A stretch of 56,080 nucleotides of DNA from Lentisphaerota bacterium. GTDB taxonomy: Bacteria > Verrucomicrobiota > Lentisphaeria > Victivallales > Victivallaceae. The DNA lies in assembly GCA_015061525.1 (NCBI GenBank), contig SUWK01000010.1:1-56080 (forward strand), read 5' to 3'. The position numbers and the translations under genes are program-made. Of the stretch, positions 27,326 to 37,120 are shown in pieces (position 1 is the stretch's first letter; every line of letters starts with the position of its first letter). The notes under the pieces were generated by a model. It was not told the DNA's origin and did not search any database. It saw only the letters and a list, made by a program, of their open reading frames with translations.

Positions 27326-27670
27326 CTAAAAGCTCAAATCTGTAATGTCTGATAATCGTATTTTGCAACCATCTGCCATGACGATTGTTCCGTCTGTGGC
27401 AGATATTTTTTTGACCTTGCCGGAAACTTCAATAATTGCCCCTCCGGATTTGTATTCATCCGGGACAAAATATTTGATGCGAGCTTCCGGCCGTTCTTTG
27501 ATATGGTCGGCAATATATGCCAAGCGTTCATTGATTGCTCGTTGCTCCTGCTCGTCCAGTTCCGGACGTCTTTCGGTCAACCGGGCTGTTTCAGCAACGG
27601 CATCATCATACCCCACCAAGGCTGCAAAAGGGTTCGGATGTACCACCCTGTCCACACTCGTTTTTTTCAT
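27326..27670 (-). CDS. YolD-like protein
   Basis: 114 residues. NPFAALVGYDDAVAETARLT, ELDEQE, ADHIKERPEARIKYFVPDEYKSGG and VKKISATDGTIVMADG follow closely the YolD-like family common in Firmicutes, where yolD often precedes a Y-family translesion polymerase gene. No such polymerase is adjacent. Unlike the flanking genes it is rich in CCGG, so it may derive from the host genome. It ends in TAG, so TAG acts as a stop here. The ribosome site is weak. Function in this setting is unknown. Confidence 0.7.
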   Translation of the reverse strand: MKKTSVDRVVHPNPFAALVGYDDAVAETARLTERRPELDEQEQRAINERLAYIADHIKERPEARIKYFVPDEYKSGGAIIEVSGKVKKISATDGTIVMADGCKIRLSDITDLSF

Positions 27671-28043
27671 TTTTTTATACTACTTTTGACACTATCGCTG
27701 AATAATATAATGCGGACAGAGTTGTACTACAAACAGATAAACTCTCATTTTTCATTTTCTCATCATATGAGCGGAGCGAATGCTTCATAGCGGAATGAAA
27801 TGGCTTGCCGCGACATAATGAAATGAAGACGGGAGCTGCTTCATCCGTCTTCGCCCTTGCGAGCTACGCCGTGACAAGTCTGAAAAGGCGTTTTATGAAG
27901 CACTTTGTGTCTTGCACGCCTCCGGCGTGTCAAGCACACAAAAGTATGAAGCGCAGCTTACGCTGCATGAAGCGGCACTGCGTGCCATGAAGCGAAGCCT
28001 TTTCAGGCTTCATGTTTTTTGCCCATTTGGGCAAAAAAAATGG
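27671..28043. other. Hairpin-rich non-coding stretch with an ATGAAGCG repeat
   Basis: From 27905 to 28034 there is a run of short hairpins: a long one at 27905-27942 (TGTG...ACGCC TCC GGCGT...CACA), then GCAGC/GCTGC, GGCA/TGCC, GAAGCC/GGCTTC and TTGCCC/GGGCAA. The word ATGAAGCG recurs at 27946, 27967 and 27987, giving a period of 20-21. No gene is visible. The last hairpin before repeat copy B is followed by an A-run and may also end minus-strand transcripts. Confidence 0.6.
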
Positions 28044-28251
28044 TCGGGATTGTTTTAATTGTTCTGAAAATGTCTCTCAAGCTCAAAATGGTTGCAAGTT
28101 AATCAATTATGGTCATCGTTTCGTTATCTCGCGAAAACATCTCTGTTTTTGCCTTTTTATGCAACAGAGAATACTTTTCTGCTCAATCAAAAGGAGTTTT
28201 TCTCCGAAACAAATGCAAATTGCCTCGAAAAAAGATGTTAACTTGCGACTT
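28044..28251. repeat. ~208 bp dispersed repeat, copy B
   Basis: Direct copy of 25376-25584 with scattered substitutions. It ends about 110 bases before the GH1 gene. Confidence 0.85.
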
Positions 28252-28358
28252 TTGAATTTTTCCAATTATTTTCAGGCAATTTCAAATAGAGAACAAACGG
28301 AATTCCAGTATGACCAAAAGTCGTGTCTGAAATTCCGTATACACTGTCCAGCTGGAAA

Positions 28359-29708
28359 TTAAGCTATTCTTCCCGTGCGAATCAATTCTTTGAAGAATTT
28401 GGCACTGAGTTTGGGAATGCGTTCCAAAGTCCGATAATTGACAAATGTCAAGCCGAAACGACGGCGGTAGCCAGAACCCCATTCCAGATTATCCAAAAAG
28501 CTCCAATGTAAATAACCAGTAATCGGAATGCCATCGCGAATAGCGCGGCTCATCGATTCCAGATATGATCGCAAATATTTAATACGGAAAATGTCATAAA
28601 CCTCACCGTCGGCAGCAGGCAGATCCATATTGGAAAGTCCGTTTTCAGAAATAATGATCTCTTTGGGCTTCCACAATTCGTTGATGATACGGCAGCCCCA
28701 GTAAATCACCGCAGGCTGGAATATTACACTGCATTCAGGTAATTCAGAAGATGTATCGAAATTGAATATTTCGTATTTCTTTTCCGATTCAGGGGCATAT
28801 CGGACCAATTTGCCGTAATAAATATTCAATCCGAGGAAGTCCATTGGCGCAGAGATCAGTTTGAAATCACCATCCTGAACAATCGGAGCATCGGCACCCT
28901 CTGCTTCAAGATAAGAGTCTGGATATCCCCCCTCCATAATAGCAGTCAGAAAATGTCCGTTGACCTCGCGGAAAGCCCGTTTTGCCGCATCAACGTGTTC
29001 AGGGGTATCCAGCACAGGGGTGAAAAATACGGGATTCTCTGCGAGGCTGACTCTGGCATCTGGCACGATATCACGCAAAACCTGCAAGCCCATCCCGTGA
29101 GCCAGAAGCATATTATGACGAACTTGATTGTGTTCCTTTTTGCTTAAACGCAAACCAGGAGCGCAAATGCCATTCAGATAGCCTTGATCGACACAGCCGA
29201 GAAGTTCGTTGACGGTGAAAAAGTTTTTGCAGCGTCCTTCCAGGGCTTTGGCAGTTTCCGCTACATAATCGGCAAAATACTTGACACACTCTCTTGATTG
29301 CCAACCGCCGTATTTCTGTTGCAGAGCTAACGGAAGATCCCAGTGATAAAAGGTGATATAAGGTTCAATACCGTTTGCCAGCAGCTCATCACACAGGCGT
29401 TTATAATAATCGATCCCTTTGGGATTCATTTTGCCAGTTCCTTCCGGGAAAATACGGCTCCACGCCAAACTGAAACGGTACGCATCAAAACCGATATCGC
29501 GCATAATTGCCACATCGCGTTTATACAGATGATACTGATCACAGGCGACATCTCCTGTTCCGTTATCCATAATGGCGGTGTGACCTTTTTCAAATTCATT
29601 CCAGATAGACGGACCTTTGCCATCTTCAAAGGCGGCACCTTCCACCTGATAACTGGAAGTTGCAGAACCCCAAATAAAATTTTCTGGAAAATCTCTTCTC
29701 GTATTCAC
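28359..29708 (-). CDS. Family 1 glycoside hydrolase (beta-glucosidase-like)
   Basis: 449 residues, full length for GH1. FIWGSATSSYQVEGAAFEDG is the N-terminal signature. The acid/base is Glu168 in TVNELLG, where most members have TxNEP; the nucleophile is Glu355 in IISENG. YLHWSFLDNLEW is the usual C-terminal aglycone-site motif. No signal peptide, so it acts on imported beta-glycosides in the cytoplasm. Last gene of a minus-strand run of carbohydrate enzymes, with AAGGATA before the start. Confidence 0.92.
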   Translation of the reverse strand: MNTRRDFPENFIWGSATSSYQVEGAAFEDGKGPSIWNEFEKGHTAIMDNGTGDVACDQYHLYKRDVAIMRDIGFDAYRFSLAWSRIFPEGTGKMNPKGIDYYKRLCDELLANGIEPYITFYHWDLPLALQQKYGGWQSRECVKYFADYVAETAKALEGRCKNFFTVNELLGCVDQGYLNGICAPGLRLSKKEHNQVRHNMLLAHGMGLQVLRDIVPDARVSLAENPVFFTPVLDTPEHVDAAKRAFREVNGHFLTAIMEGGYPDSYLEAEGADAPIVQDGDFKLISAPMDFLGLNIYYGKLVRYAPESEKKYEIFNFDTSSELPECSVIFQPAVIYWGCRIINELWKPKEIIISENGLSNMDLPAADGEVYDIFRIKYLRSYLESMSRAIRDGIPITGYLHWSFLDNLEWGSGYRRRFGLTFVNYRTLERIPKLSAKFFKELIRTGRIA

Positions 29709-29818
29709 AATAAATATTATCCTTATGATTAAAAAATTGGTAAAAACTCTGATTTTTCTTTATGAAAAATGTTTGACATACGATTTTTTTCGGTCTGAAA
29801 TAAAACTTTTTTAATAAT

Positions 29819-32113
29819 TCACCCTTCTTCTTTGATTTTGTGAAGCAGACAGCATATAAAACTCTGAAATCCGTGACAGCAGCTGGCATAAGGCTGCTTA
29901 TGTTCCCACAATGTGCCTGTCAGTTTTGCCATTTTAAGGCAATACTCTTTGATAGTTTCTGCCGCCAGATCCTTCTGTCCAGTCTGAATGAGCAATTCAA
30001 GCCGCATAATCGCTCCCATAAACATATTGACAGGGTAAACTTTTTCCCATTTTTTTTCTGTATCACGCTGCGTGCCGAAATCACCCACCAGGCAATGCCA
30101 CAATGCCGAATGAGTTTCAACTGTTGCTGTACCGAAATAAAAAGCATAATACTGACACACTTCTGTGGTGTCGGGAAGAATATTCAAAGTCCCATCCTCT
30201 TTTCTTTCAGCGTGATCCCTGAAAAATTGACCGTCAAAAGATTGTTCCAGAATAGTTTGACGCATTGTCTGTGCGCGCTCATTCCATTCGGGGATGTTAT
30301 AGAGTTCTGCCATAACTTCCAAAGTGCGGGCATAGAGCATATTGATCGGATAATTGACATCTTGCACAAAACAATTAGCTTTGCTCCATTCCACAAAAAC
30401 CCAGCTCGGGAGTTTTTCAAGCAAACCGTCTGAATTCTGAAAACGATCAATGTAGTCGATAAAGGCAAAGACTTTTTTGCGGAAATCCTCTGCCATACAA
30501 CGATCATTGGAGCGTTGTGCATATTCGCCCAGTTGCAGTAAAAGCCACATTCCCCAGTTGGGAATGAATTCTCCCGTTGTGTGATCACCAGGATATTCCA
30601 TCGGGAAAATAGCTTCTGGAATCCCAGGACAGGGCGGAGCGAGAAGAAAATTTTCCAGAAAGCACTTTTCCGCAATGGTTGAGCCTGTCAGAAAAAATGA
30701 AGCTCTGGCAATAAAAAAAGCATCAGTCAGCCAGCCAGCCCGTTCCCGAGATGGACAATCTGTAAACAGATCAACGGCATTAGCAGCAAAACTTTGCAAT
30801 CCAGCGCGGTAAATTTTTTTCAAATCCTTATCCAGTTTGGGCGATGGCGGATACAGTTTGAGCGGATTTTTATATTCCCTGAGTGAAAAATCCAGAATTT
30901 CTGCCTTTCCGCTATGCATAAAAACTTCTGCAAATTTCAATGTGCCTGGTTCGATGGTCTCCAAATCATATTCACCAGGTTCCAGTAAATCGAAAAACAC
31001 ACCTCCTGTCATATAGAGGCGCAGAGGATTCACCCCGCCATCGGGAGATTCCAATTCATCATAAAGGACGACCAACCGTCCAGGCTGATGACAGACGACA
31101 CGGATTTTAATAAAACCAGTATTGTCAGTTTTGCCTCGGTAAAGAGTTGAAATGATCGTTCCGTTATCATCGAGTCTGTATCGCGGGATCTCGGAATATG
31201 CGTTGACTTCAAGTTCCTGCTCTGGGAAACCCTTGTATCCCTCTTTTCCAGCGAGCGTAACAGAACGGTCCATTTTCGCGAGTGGTTCATTGACATAGGA
31301 ACGGCGCAAAGTTTTTACAGGCTGGAAACTTTTATCGATTTTATATTTCGGTTCATGCATCCGTGATGGAAGAAAATTCACTGGCGGACAGATCTCCAAC
31401 TCCAACGGATTAAGGTTTTTGCGTTCCACTCTCATTCGGTATGCTTCAAAAAACAATCGTTGATAGCTGTATCGGGAAACTTTTTGAATTCGTTCATTTG
31501 AGAGATCAAATGCCAAAAAATTCCGTCCAGTTGCCGCAAGGATGCGATTGCCGCAGCGAACTTCCGCTTGCAGAAAACTGGGTTGATCCATAAAGTCAAA
31601 GCTGTTGATATTTGCTCCTGAAACTTCGATTTCAAGCCTGTTTTCTCCCGAGTGAACAGCCAGCGGCAATTCAGATATGCGAAAATATCCTTTGGGACCG
31701 CGCATAGGACCGTGAGAGATAAATTGTCCATTCAATTTTACCCGAAAATAGGTTGAACCTGTAATTTTCAGAAATATCTTATCTTTGTATTCCGCGGGGA
31801 AACAGGTTGAGAAAAGAACAAAATCATTCATTTTTTCACGACGTCCACGCGGCCAGACTGGAAGTGCTTCTGCAAAAGATTCTTGCCCAGCAGGAATCAA
31901 GAGGTTTTCTGGCTGGATATCCAATATATCTGCCATTTTACGGATCGTATCTGTATTGGGGATCAAGCCGTCTTCTTCTGCTCTCCTCTGTGCGACCTGG
32001 CTGATATTCACCAAAGCAGCAAAATTTGACGGTGAAAAAGAAGAATCCGTTTTTGCTTTTTCACTGCGGAACCGGCGAAGCAGATCCCCAAATTTTTTTG
32101 ATTCAGAAACCAT
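29819..32113 (-). CDS. HTH domain fused to GH78-like alpha-L-rhamnosidase
   Basis: 764 residues. Residues ~7-73 look like an XRE-type helix-turn-helix (FGDLLRRFRSEK, FAALVNISQVAQRRAEEDGL, TIRKMADILDIQPENLL). A rhamnosidase-like N-terminal beta domain starts near 87 (WPRGRREKMNDFVLF), and the (alpha/alpha)6 catalytic domain carries DCPSRERAGW at 452-461, the GH78 signature with the general-acid region. The ATG has AAGGAG seven bases upstream, so the HTH belongs to the translated protein. No signal peptide. A DNA-binding domain on a glycosidase is very unusual; it may be a substrate-sensing regulator or a moonlighting enzyme. It lies 67 bases after the DUF4838 gene. Confidence 0.82.
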   Translation of the reverse strand: MVSESKKFGDLLRRFRSEKAKTDSSFSPSNFAALVNISQVAQRRAEEDGLIPNTDTIRKMADILDIQPENLLIPAGQESFAEALPVWPRGRREKMNDFVLFSTCFPAEYKDKIFLKITGSTYFRVKLNGQFISHGPMRGPKGYFRISELPLAVHSGENRLEIEVSGANINSFDFMDQPSFLQAEVRCGNRILAATGRNFLAFDLSNERIQKVSRYSYQRLFFEAYRMRVERKNLNPLELEICPPVNFLPSRMHEPKYKIDKSFQPVKTLRRSYVNEPLAKMDRSVTLAGKEGYKGFPEQELEVNAYSEIPRYRLDDNGTIISTLYRGKTDNTGFIKIRVVCHQPGRLVVLYDELESPDGGVNPLRLYMTGGVFFDLLEPGEYDLETIEPGTLKFAEVFMHSGKAEILDFSLREYKNPLKLYPPSPKLDKDLKKIYRAGLQSFAANAVDLFTDCPSRERAGWLTDAFFIARASFFLTGSTIAEKCFLENFLLAPPCPGIPEAIFPMEYPGDHTTGEFIPNWGMWLLLQLGEYAQRSNDRCMAEDFRKKVFAFIDYIDRFQNSDGLLEKLPSWVFVEWSKANCFVQDVNYPINMLYARTLEVMAELYNIPEWNERAQTMRQTILEQSFDGQFFRDHAERKEDGTLNILPDTTEVCQYYAFYFGTATVETHSALWHCLVGDFGTQRDTEKKWEKVYPVNMFMGAIMRLELLIQTGQKDLAAETIKEYCLKMAKLTGTLWEHKQPYASCCHGFQSFICCLLHKIKEEG

Positions 32114-32180
32114 ATATTTTCTCCTTAGATTAAAAATTTATTGCCTCATTTTTGTGTGAAACATCTATGCTGACGATGGA

Positions 32181-34157
32181 TTATCGCATATTTTTGTATC
32201 GGGAGAGAGGAAATTTTTTCCAGTGCCGATCTTCCAAAAAACGGGCGTGTCCGACATTGATCGCTCCGAGATGTTCAATGGAAGCACGATAGGCATCCAA
32301 TTTGATAACTGCTTCATCAAAGGATTTTTCGGAGGCGTTTTCTCTGTTCTTGCTGAGTGCTTCCTGATATTTACGGCATTCCATTTGAGCTGCCATAATC
32401 AGGCGGATGTGTTCTAATGCGATCCGCAGATGTTTGATTCGTTCAGCAGAAGCGGCATCCAAATCAGGGGCAGAGGCGGCCTCGTCCAGCAAACGGGCAG
32501 ATTTTGCCATTACTTCTGGCGTGAAAATATTGTCGGCGATCAAAAGCAGATTCCACTGCAATTCGCCGCCTTCATTGTTTCTGTTCTGTGCAAACGGATT
32601 TTTGAAAGGCGTTTTCATCGTGATACGGGTCAGGTATTCAAAATACTCTTTTACTTTCTCCTTTCCTGCACCGAATGCAGAGTAGAACTCATCTTTCAGG
32701 AGTTCCAGCGGGATATCACGGTCGTGATTGAGGGTCGCGATAACATAGTTGACCAATCCCTGCGCGCCAGGATGTCCAGCATATGAGTCCATATCTACGG
32801 CAACCATACTGCGTTTGGCAGAGAATGTGTAGACATCGTAGAATTCTTCGTGATATTGAATCGGAAAACAGTTGCCATCCAGTGTAAAGTTGGGGCGAAA
32901 CTGCAATGTCGCACCAGTTTTTGCCCAACCAGCCCATATATCTTTGTAACTTTTGACTTTGGCGGGATTCCATGGATACATAATCGGCGGACAGAAACGC
33001 AGATGGATGCGGTCATTGAGCTTGATCTTATCTGTTGGCGGCGCACTGTAATTGGAATAGATCAAACCAGCGATTTGAGGATTTTTCACTCCCTGCTTTT
33101 CAGCTTCTTTCTGAACTGCGAGATAGAATTGGCAATATCGGTCAGAAAGAGTTCCAAGAGCTTCGCTTTCCCAGCCCATCTTTTTCTGTGCAAAGAGTTC
33201 TTTGGCTTTTTTCAGGCGTTCTTCATCGGGAATCGGCGAGTTATCCGCTTTCAGGCAGTTGGCACAGACGCATTCACCGCCAGTGTCATTTTCATTGACA
33301 TTTATCATTCGGTCTCTACTGCCTTTCATAAATTCACGCACGATGTGTTTTATCAGAGATTCAGAAGTGACACACATACTGACATCTCTGGGATAACCAT
33401 AACTCCACATATATGGATTCGGTCTGCGGGTCCCATCTGGCAAAAGGCTGAAAAATTCTGGATGGGTTTTGCCGTATTCATTAAAGTATTTTCCGAAAGC
33501 GTGACCGTTTGAATAGATACTGCGGTGGTTGAAACGGTGACGCAGCAGCCACTTTGCCTGATCGTCAAAGAACTTTTTGCGATTTTCGGCAGAAGACCAG
33601 TGAAATTTACCATCAGTAATACGCCACATACTGGATTTGAGTTTAGCTTGAACTTTTACGATGCCTTCTTTTAAGGAAAGATTTTTATGTTTCGGAATGA
33701 TTTCCCCAGTTTTTCCAGGCCAGATCCAACGGATACCGATCTTTTTTTCCAAAAATTCATAAGTTGCATACAATGTGCCAATGCTGTTATTGGAATCATA
33801 AAGTTTGCCGCTGCCGTCTTTACCGACGATTTTGATATCACTCTTGCCGATTTCGATGATCCCTGAATCAAGAGCCATTTCATCTGACTTGAATTTCTGA
33901 TTTGCCCGACAGCTTCCCAGATAGATATAGGATTTATCCTGCTGAACATCTGTCTCTTTTATGATCGGCAGTTTCTCGCTGGCTGCCATCTCCAAATGGC
34001 AGGATATCTCTTGTGCCGCATATTCTACGGTGGGATATGCTTTTTCGGGAATGACAATCCCTGAAACGGTCAATTTACCGTTTTTTATCAGCTCCATTGC
34101 CGACAATGTGTCGGTGAACAATATCGGCAACAGAAAAACGAATAATAAATTTTTCAT
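32181..34157 (-). CDS. Secreted DUF4838 protein, putative glycosidase
   Basis: 658 residues with a signal peptide (MKNLLFVFLLPILFTDTLSA). The N-terminal ~130 residues (VEYAAQEISCHLEMAASEKLPII, YIYLGS) resemble the alpha-glucuronidase-like N-terminal domain found before DUF4838; the central part has NVNENDTGGECVCANCLKAD and GLIYSNYSAPP, typical of DUF4838. These are predicted TIM-barrel glycosidases of polysaccharide-degrading Lentisphaerota, Planctomycetes and Bacteroidetes; the substrate is not known to me. It lies 21 bases after the next secreted enzyme gene. Confidence 0.75.
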   Translation of the reverse strand: MKNLLFVFLLPILFTDTLSAMELIKNGKLTVSGIVIPEKAYPTVEYAAQEISCHLEMAASEKLPIIKETDVQQDKSYIYLGSCRANQKFKSDEMALDSGIIEIGKSDIKIVGKDGSGKLYDSNNSIGTLYATYEFLEKKIGIRWIWPGKTGEIIPKHKNLSLKEGIVKVQAKLKSSMWRITDGKFHWSSAENRKKFFDDQAKWLLRHRFNHRSIYSNGHAFGKYFNEYGKTHPEFFSLLPDGTRRPNPYMWSYGYPRDVSMCVTSESLIKHIVREFMKGSRDRMINVNENDTGGECVCANCLKADNSPIPDEERLKKAKELFAQKKMGWESEALGTLSDRYCQFYLAVQKEAEKQGVKNPQIAGLIYSNYSAPPTDKIKLNDRIHLRFCPPIMYPWNPAKVKSYKDIWAGWAKTGATLQFRPNFTLDGNCFPIQYHEEFYDVYTFSAKRSMVAVDMDSYAGHPGAQGLVNYVIATLNHDRDIPLELLKDEFYSAFGAGKEKVKEYFEYLTRITMKTPFKNPFAQNRNNEGGELQWNLLLIADNIFTPEVMAKSARLLDEAASAPDLDAASAERIKHLRIALEHIRLIMAAQMECRKYQEALSKNRENASEKSFDEAVIKLDAYRASIEHLGAINVGHARFLEDRHWKKFPLSRYKNMR

Positions 34158-34178
34158 ATTTACAAGTTTGAAAGAGGC

Positions 34179-36329
34179 TTATTTCAAAAGATACACTTCC
34201 GCTTTTTCAGGACGGACAGTACCAGAAACTCCGATCATCAACGCCAAATAATGAACATTATCGGGAACTTTTACACGGAAAGAACCCGTACAGCGTTGAT
34301 TCTGATCTGGTTTGACGGGCAATATTTTCTGCTGACTTCCAGCAGTCCAGCGTTTGTCGGCATTTCCCCAGTTGGCGATGAGAAAAATCTCCGACGAGCT
34401 TTGACAGGAGATACGCAATTCGTAGCATTGTCCTGGGGTCACTTTTACAAATTGGTGGATCGAACCGCTGACAACATTCTCGACAACCCCTTTCAAAACA
34501 TCGCTGTTCTGCTGTTTTCGGGCAACAAATTTTCCATTGAAATTTTTGTTCTGCCAGAATGCCCAGCCGCGAATTGCAGCATTCTGTTTTGTACCAGTAA
34601 ATTCAGGATTTTGCAGCAGATTGTTTCCAGAAACCATCATACCGATTCCTGCGTTGGGATCGGGCGGGTACTTATTTCCAGCGGGAACTGCCGTTTTTTT
34701 GACCATCGGTTTCAGAGCTTTTGGGGAATCTTCAAAGTTATCCAGCATAAAGAGTTCGCAACTTTCCAGAATGGCATTGTCCGCACTTCCATTCTGATTC
34801 TGGACATTGATGTTTAGAAAGAGGTGCGGAGCTTCATTCGGGACGGTTAGAATGATATTTAACACTTCACTTTTTCCAGTCGGTTTGATTTCGCTGTTGA
34901 AATCTGTTCCGAGCAGCCAGTCGCTGTGATTGGGAACAAAACGCCAGATCGTTTTGATTTTCATCGTCACCGCTGGCGATTCCATATCCCGATTGATCCT
35001 GCCTTTCACGCGCAAAAGATAACGGTTGCCAGGAATCAGTGAAACGATTTGGGTCAAATTGGTGTTGACCGCATTGCGGAAATAAAGAGATTTTCCATTG
35101 CCATCGGGCAGAACTTCAACAGTTCCGTTGGAATTTTTTCCCTGCCAGATTCCCCAGTATTTTGGCATTTTGCCATTGGTCTCATTGAAATTTGAGTTGC
35201 GTAACACGCTTTTTTTATTCTTTTGGGCGACCTCTTTTTCAGCATATTTTACAGGGTCACTGGCAGCTCGGAAAATTTCTGTGATCCCTGGCAGCCAGGC
35301 TTCCCATTTATTGGCATTCCAGCCATCGACTTTGCCGCCGTGCCAGGAGCGGAATTCACTCCAAGTCCACACATATTCATCGGAAACTGACAATGCAGCT
35401 TCCAGATGACGGCGCAGAAACTCACTGAGACTGAGGGTGCCGATCCCTTTGCTTATGATTTTGTTCCAGAGAAATGGTTTCTGTCGGGGAATGATCGCTT
35501 CCAGATACAGTGCTGCGGAGTAACTTGTTTGCTGGTAATATTTATGGCGGTTTTGCGGATCGATCAGATACGCTCCTTTTTTACAATCTGTATATCCTTT
35601 ACGGAAATCAGAAATATCTTTTGCCGTATAGCCGCTGTATTCGTGACCGTCAACAATTTTTGCCTGCGGTGGAAGTACATCATAAATGCCATTTATGAAA
35701 CTGCGGAAAATCGGACTGCCTTCGGCATAGGCCATCCAGAAATAACTGAAAAGCGTCATATCTGGATATTCACCGAAAATAGCGTTTCCGAATTCCTGTC
35801 CGCGCTGACGGGCTTTCTGAACGATTTCTTCCATCGAATGATTTTTTACATTGATCTTCTGCCAGAGATAAGCGTCGTATTCTTCTGGATCAAAAATCAA
35901 ACCTTTCATTCCTGTTTCTCTGGCAATGCGGGAAACCAGACGGAAGTTGTTGCAAACAGTTTCCCAATCCTGATCAGAAAACCATTCCACATTACCAGGA
36001 ACGACACCAGTCGCCAGAAAGTTATCAGTAAACTGGATAAAATCAGTATTTTTCAGATTGTCGATATCTTCTTGGAACCATTCATACTGCCAGCGCACTT
36101 TGCCGAAAATCGTTTTGTAGCTTTGCTTTTTTATTTTGCCTTCACCTTGCGGAGTAAGAATGATACGGATACCCTGATACGGAGTGGAAGACTCTATCTG
36201 TCTGATATTTTGGCGCAAAACGGCGGCAGTCGGATTGGACCAGGAACATTCGATCAGTTTTTTTACGGGAGCTGCCATCGCTCCAACAGCGATGACGGAT
36301 AACAAAAGAGTATATTTTAATTTCTGCAT
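34179..36329 (-). CDS. Secreted TIM-barrel-like protein with two C-terminal beta-sandwich modules
   Basis: 716 residues with a signal peptide (LLLSVIAVGAMA). The first ~370 residues read like a glycosidase barrel (MKGLIFDPEEYDAYLW, TLFSYFWMAYAE, DEYVWTWSEFRSWHGG), with acidic pairs that could be catalytic. Two C-terminal modules start near LRNSNFNETNGKMPKYWGIW and LLQNPEFTGTKQNAAIRGWAFW, the pattern of CBM4/9-like carbohydrate-binding domains. I recognise no specific GH family. It lies 21 bases after the prepilin 3' part and 21 before the DUF4838 gene, so all belong to one transcription unit. Confidence 0.6.
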   Translation of the reverse strand: MQKLKYTLLLSVIAVGAMAAPVKKLIECSWSNPTAAVLRQNIRQIESSTPYQGIRIILTPQGEGKIKKQSYKTIFGKVRWQYEWFQEDIDNLKNTDFIQFTDNFLATGVVPGNVEWFSDQDWETVCNNFRLVSRIARETGMKGLIFDPEEYDAYLWQKINVKNHSMEEIVQKARQRGQEFGNAIFGEYPDMTLFSYFWMAYAEGSPIFRSFINGIYDVLPPQAKIVDGHEYSGYTAKDISDFRKGYTDCKKGAYLIDPQNRHKYYQQTSYSAALYLEAIIPRQKPFLWNKIISKGIGTLSLSEFLRRHLEAALSVSDEYVWTWSEFRSWHGGKVDGWNANKWEAWLPGITEIFRAASDPVKYAEKEVAQKNKKSVLRNSNFNETNGKMPKYWGIWQGKNSNGTVEVLPDGNGKSLYFRNAVNTNLTQIVSLIPGNRYLLRVKGRINRDMESPAVTMKIKTIWRFVPNHSDWLLGTDFNSEIKPTGKSEVLNIILTVPNEAPHLFLNINVQNQNGSADNAILESCELFMLDNFEDSPKALKPMVKKTAVPAGNKYPPDPNAGIGMMVSGNNLLQNPEFTGTKQNAAIRGWAFWQNKNFNGKFVARKQQNSDVLKGVVENVVSGSIHQFVKVTPGQCYELRISCQSSSEIFLIANWGNADKRWTAGSQQKILPVKPDQNQRCTGSFRVKVPDNVHYLALMIGVSGTVRPEKAEVYLLK

Positions 36330-36350
36330 ATCATATTCTTTCTCTGTATG

Positions 36351-37046
36351 TCACATCCCCCATACGCCATTAACATAAAAGATGTTTTTGTAGGTGTCAT
36401 TTTGCGGAGGTGCGTTTTTATCACTCTGGGAGATATTCATAGATTCAGCATGACCGTCCAACATCAGCAAATTGGTATTGTTGCTATGGATCATAACGCC
36501 GAGATATTTCACATTGTTGGCGTTGGCCCAGTTGAACATAAAAGTGGTTCCGCTCGCTGCCTCTGAGGCTGGTTTATCTCGGTCTGCCATAACACAAAGG
36601 CTGGATACATTTTTGATTTGAGAGGCTTTGCGGACACGATTCCAGTAAGCATCCGCAGTAATGTTGCAGGTTTCCTGATTGGGGATATAACAGGTTTTAT
36701 TGAGCGATACTGATTTCCAGGAGCCTCTTTCAAGAGCGTGTTCTGCTGTCGGCTGTGAACCAGACGGGCAGTAGTAGGAGCCAGGAATCAATCCGCCTTC
36801 GCTGGCACCGATATACGGGATGAAGCTGAAAAACATATTCATCGCTTTCGGACCTTTGCTTTCGTCGGTGATATTTTGATTATCGTGTACAGGCAGATAT
36901 CCGTCGTAATCTGTAATATACATCTCATAGCACGTGCCGAGCTGTTTCAAATTGTTGATACAGCTTGCAGCCCGTCCGCGTTCACGCGCACTGTTCAATG
37001 CGGGAAGCAATATCGCTGCCAATATCGCGATGATGGCGATAACGAC
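36351..37046 (-). pseudogene. 3' part of a split prepilin-type (DUF1559, H-X9-DG) gene
   Basis: From the element boundary at 37046 the minus strand reads [20 protein letters not shown], then the pseudopilin body ([22 protein letters not shown]) and near the end [16 protein letters not shown], an H-x9-DG motif. The FTLIELLV peptidase site that should precede it is missing; the upstream bases are the element's inverted end. The matching 5' part lies 6 kb away at 43071-43477. An ATG at 37121 inside the element could start a hybrid without the cleavage site. Such pseudopilin-like proteins often stand at the head of carbohydrate gene clusters in this phylum, as here. Confidence 0.75.
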
Positions 37047-37079
37047 GGTAACATCACATCTCTGCTGTGATTTTTTCAA
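37047..37079 (+). repeat. Left inverted end (putative att half-site)
   Basis: Reads inward GGTAACATCACATCTCTGCT and on to TGATTTTTTCAA. Compared with the right end read inward it differs at four positions and lacks three bases over 37. The flanking prepilin codons resume directly outside it. Confidence 0.8.
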
Positions 37080-37120
37080 AAATTGTAATGCTTTTATTAT
37101 CAGCCAATTACAAATTATCA

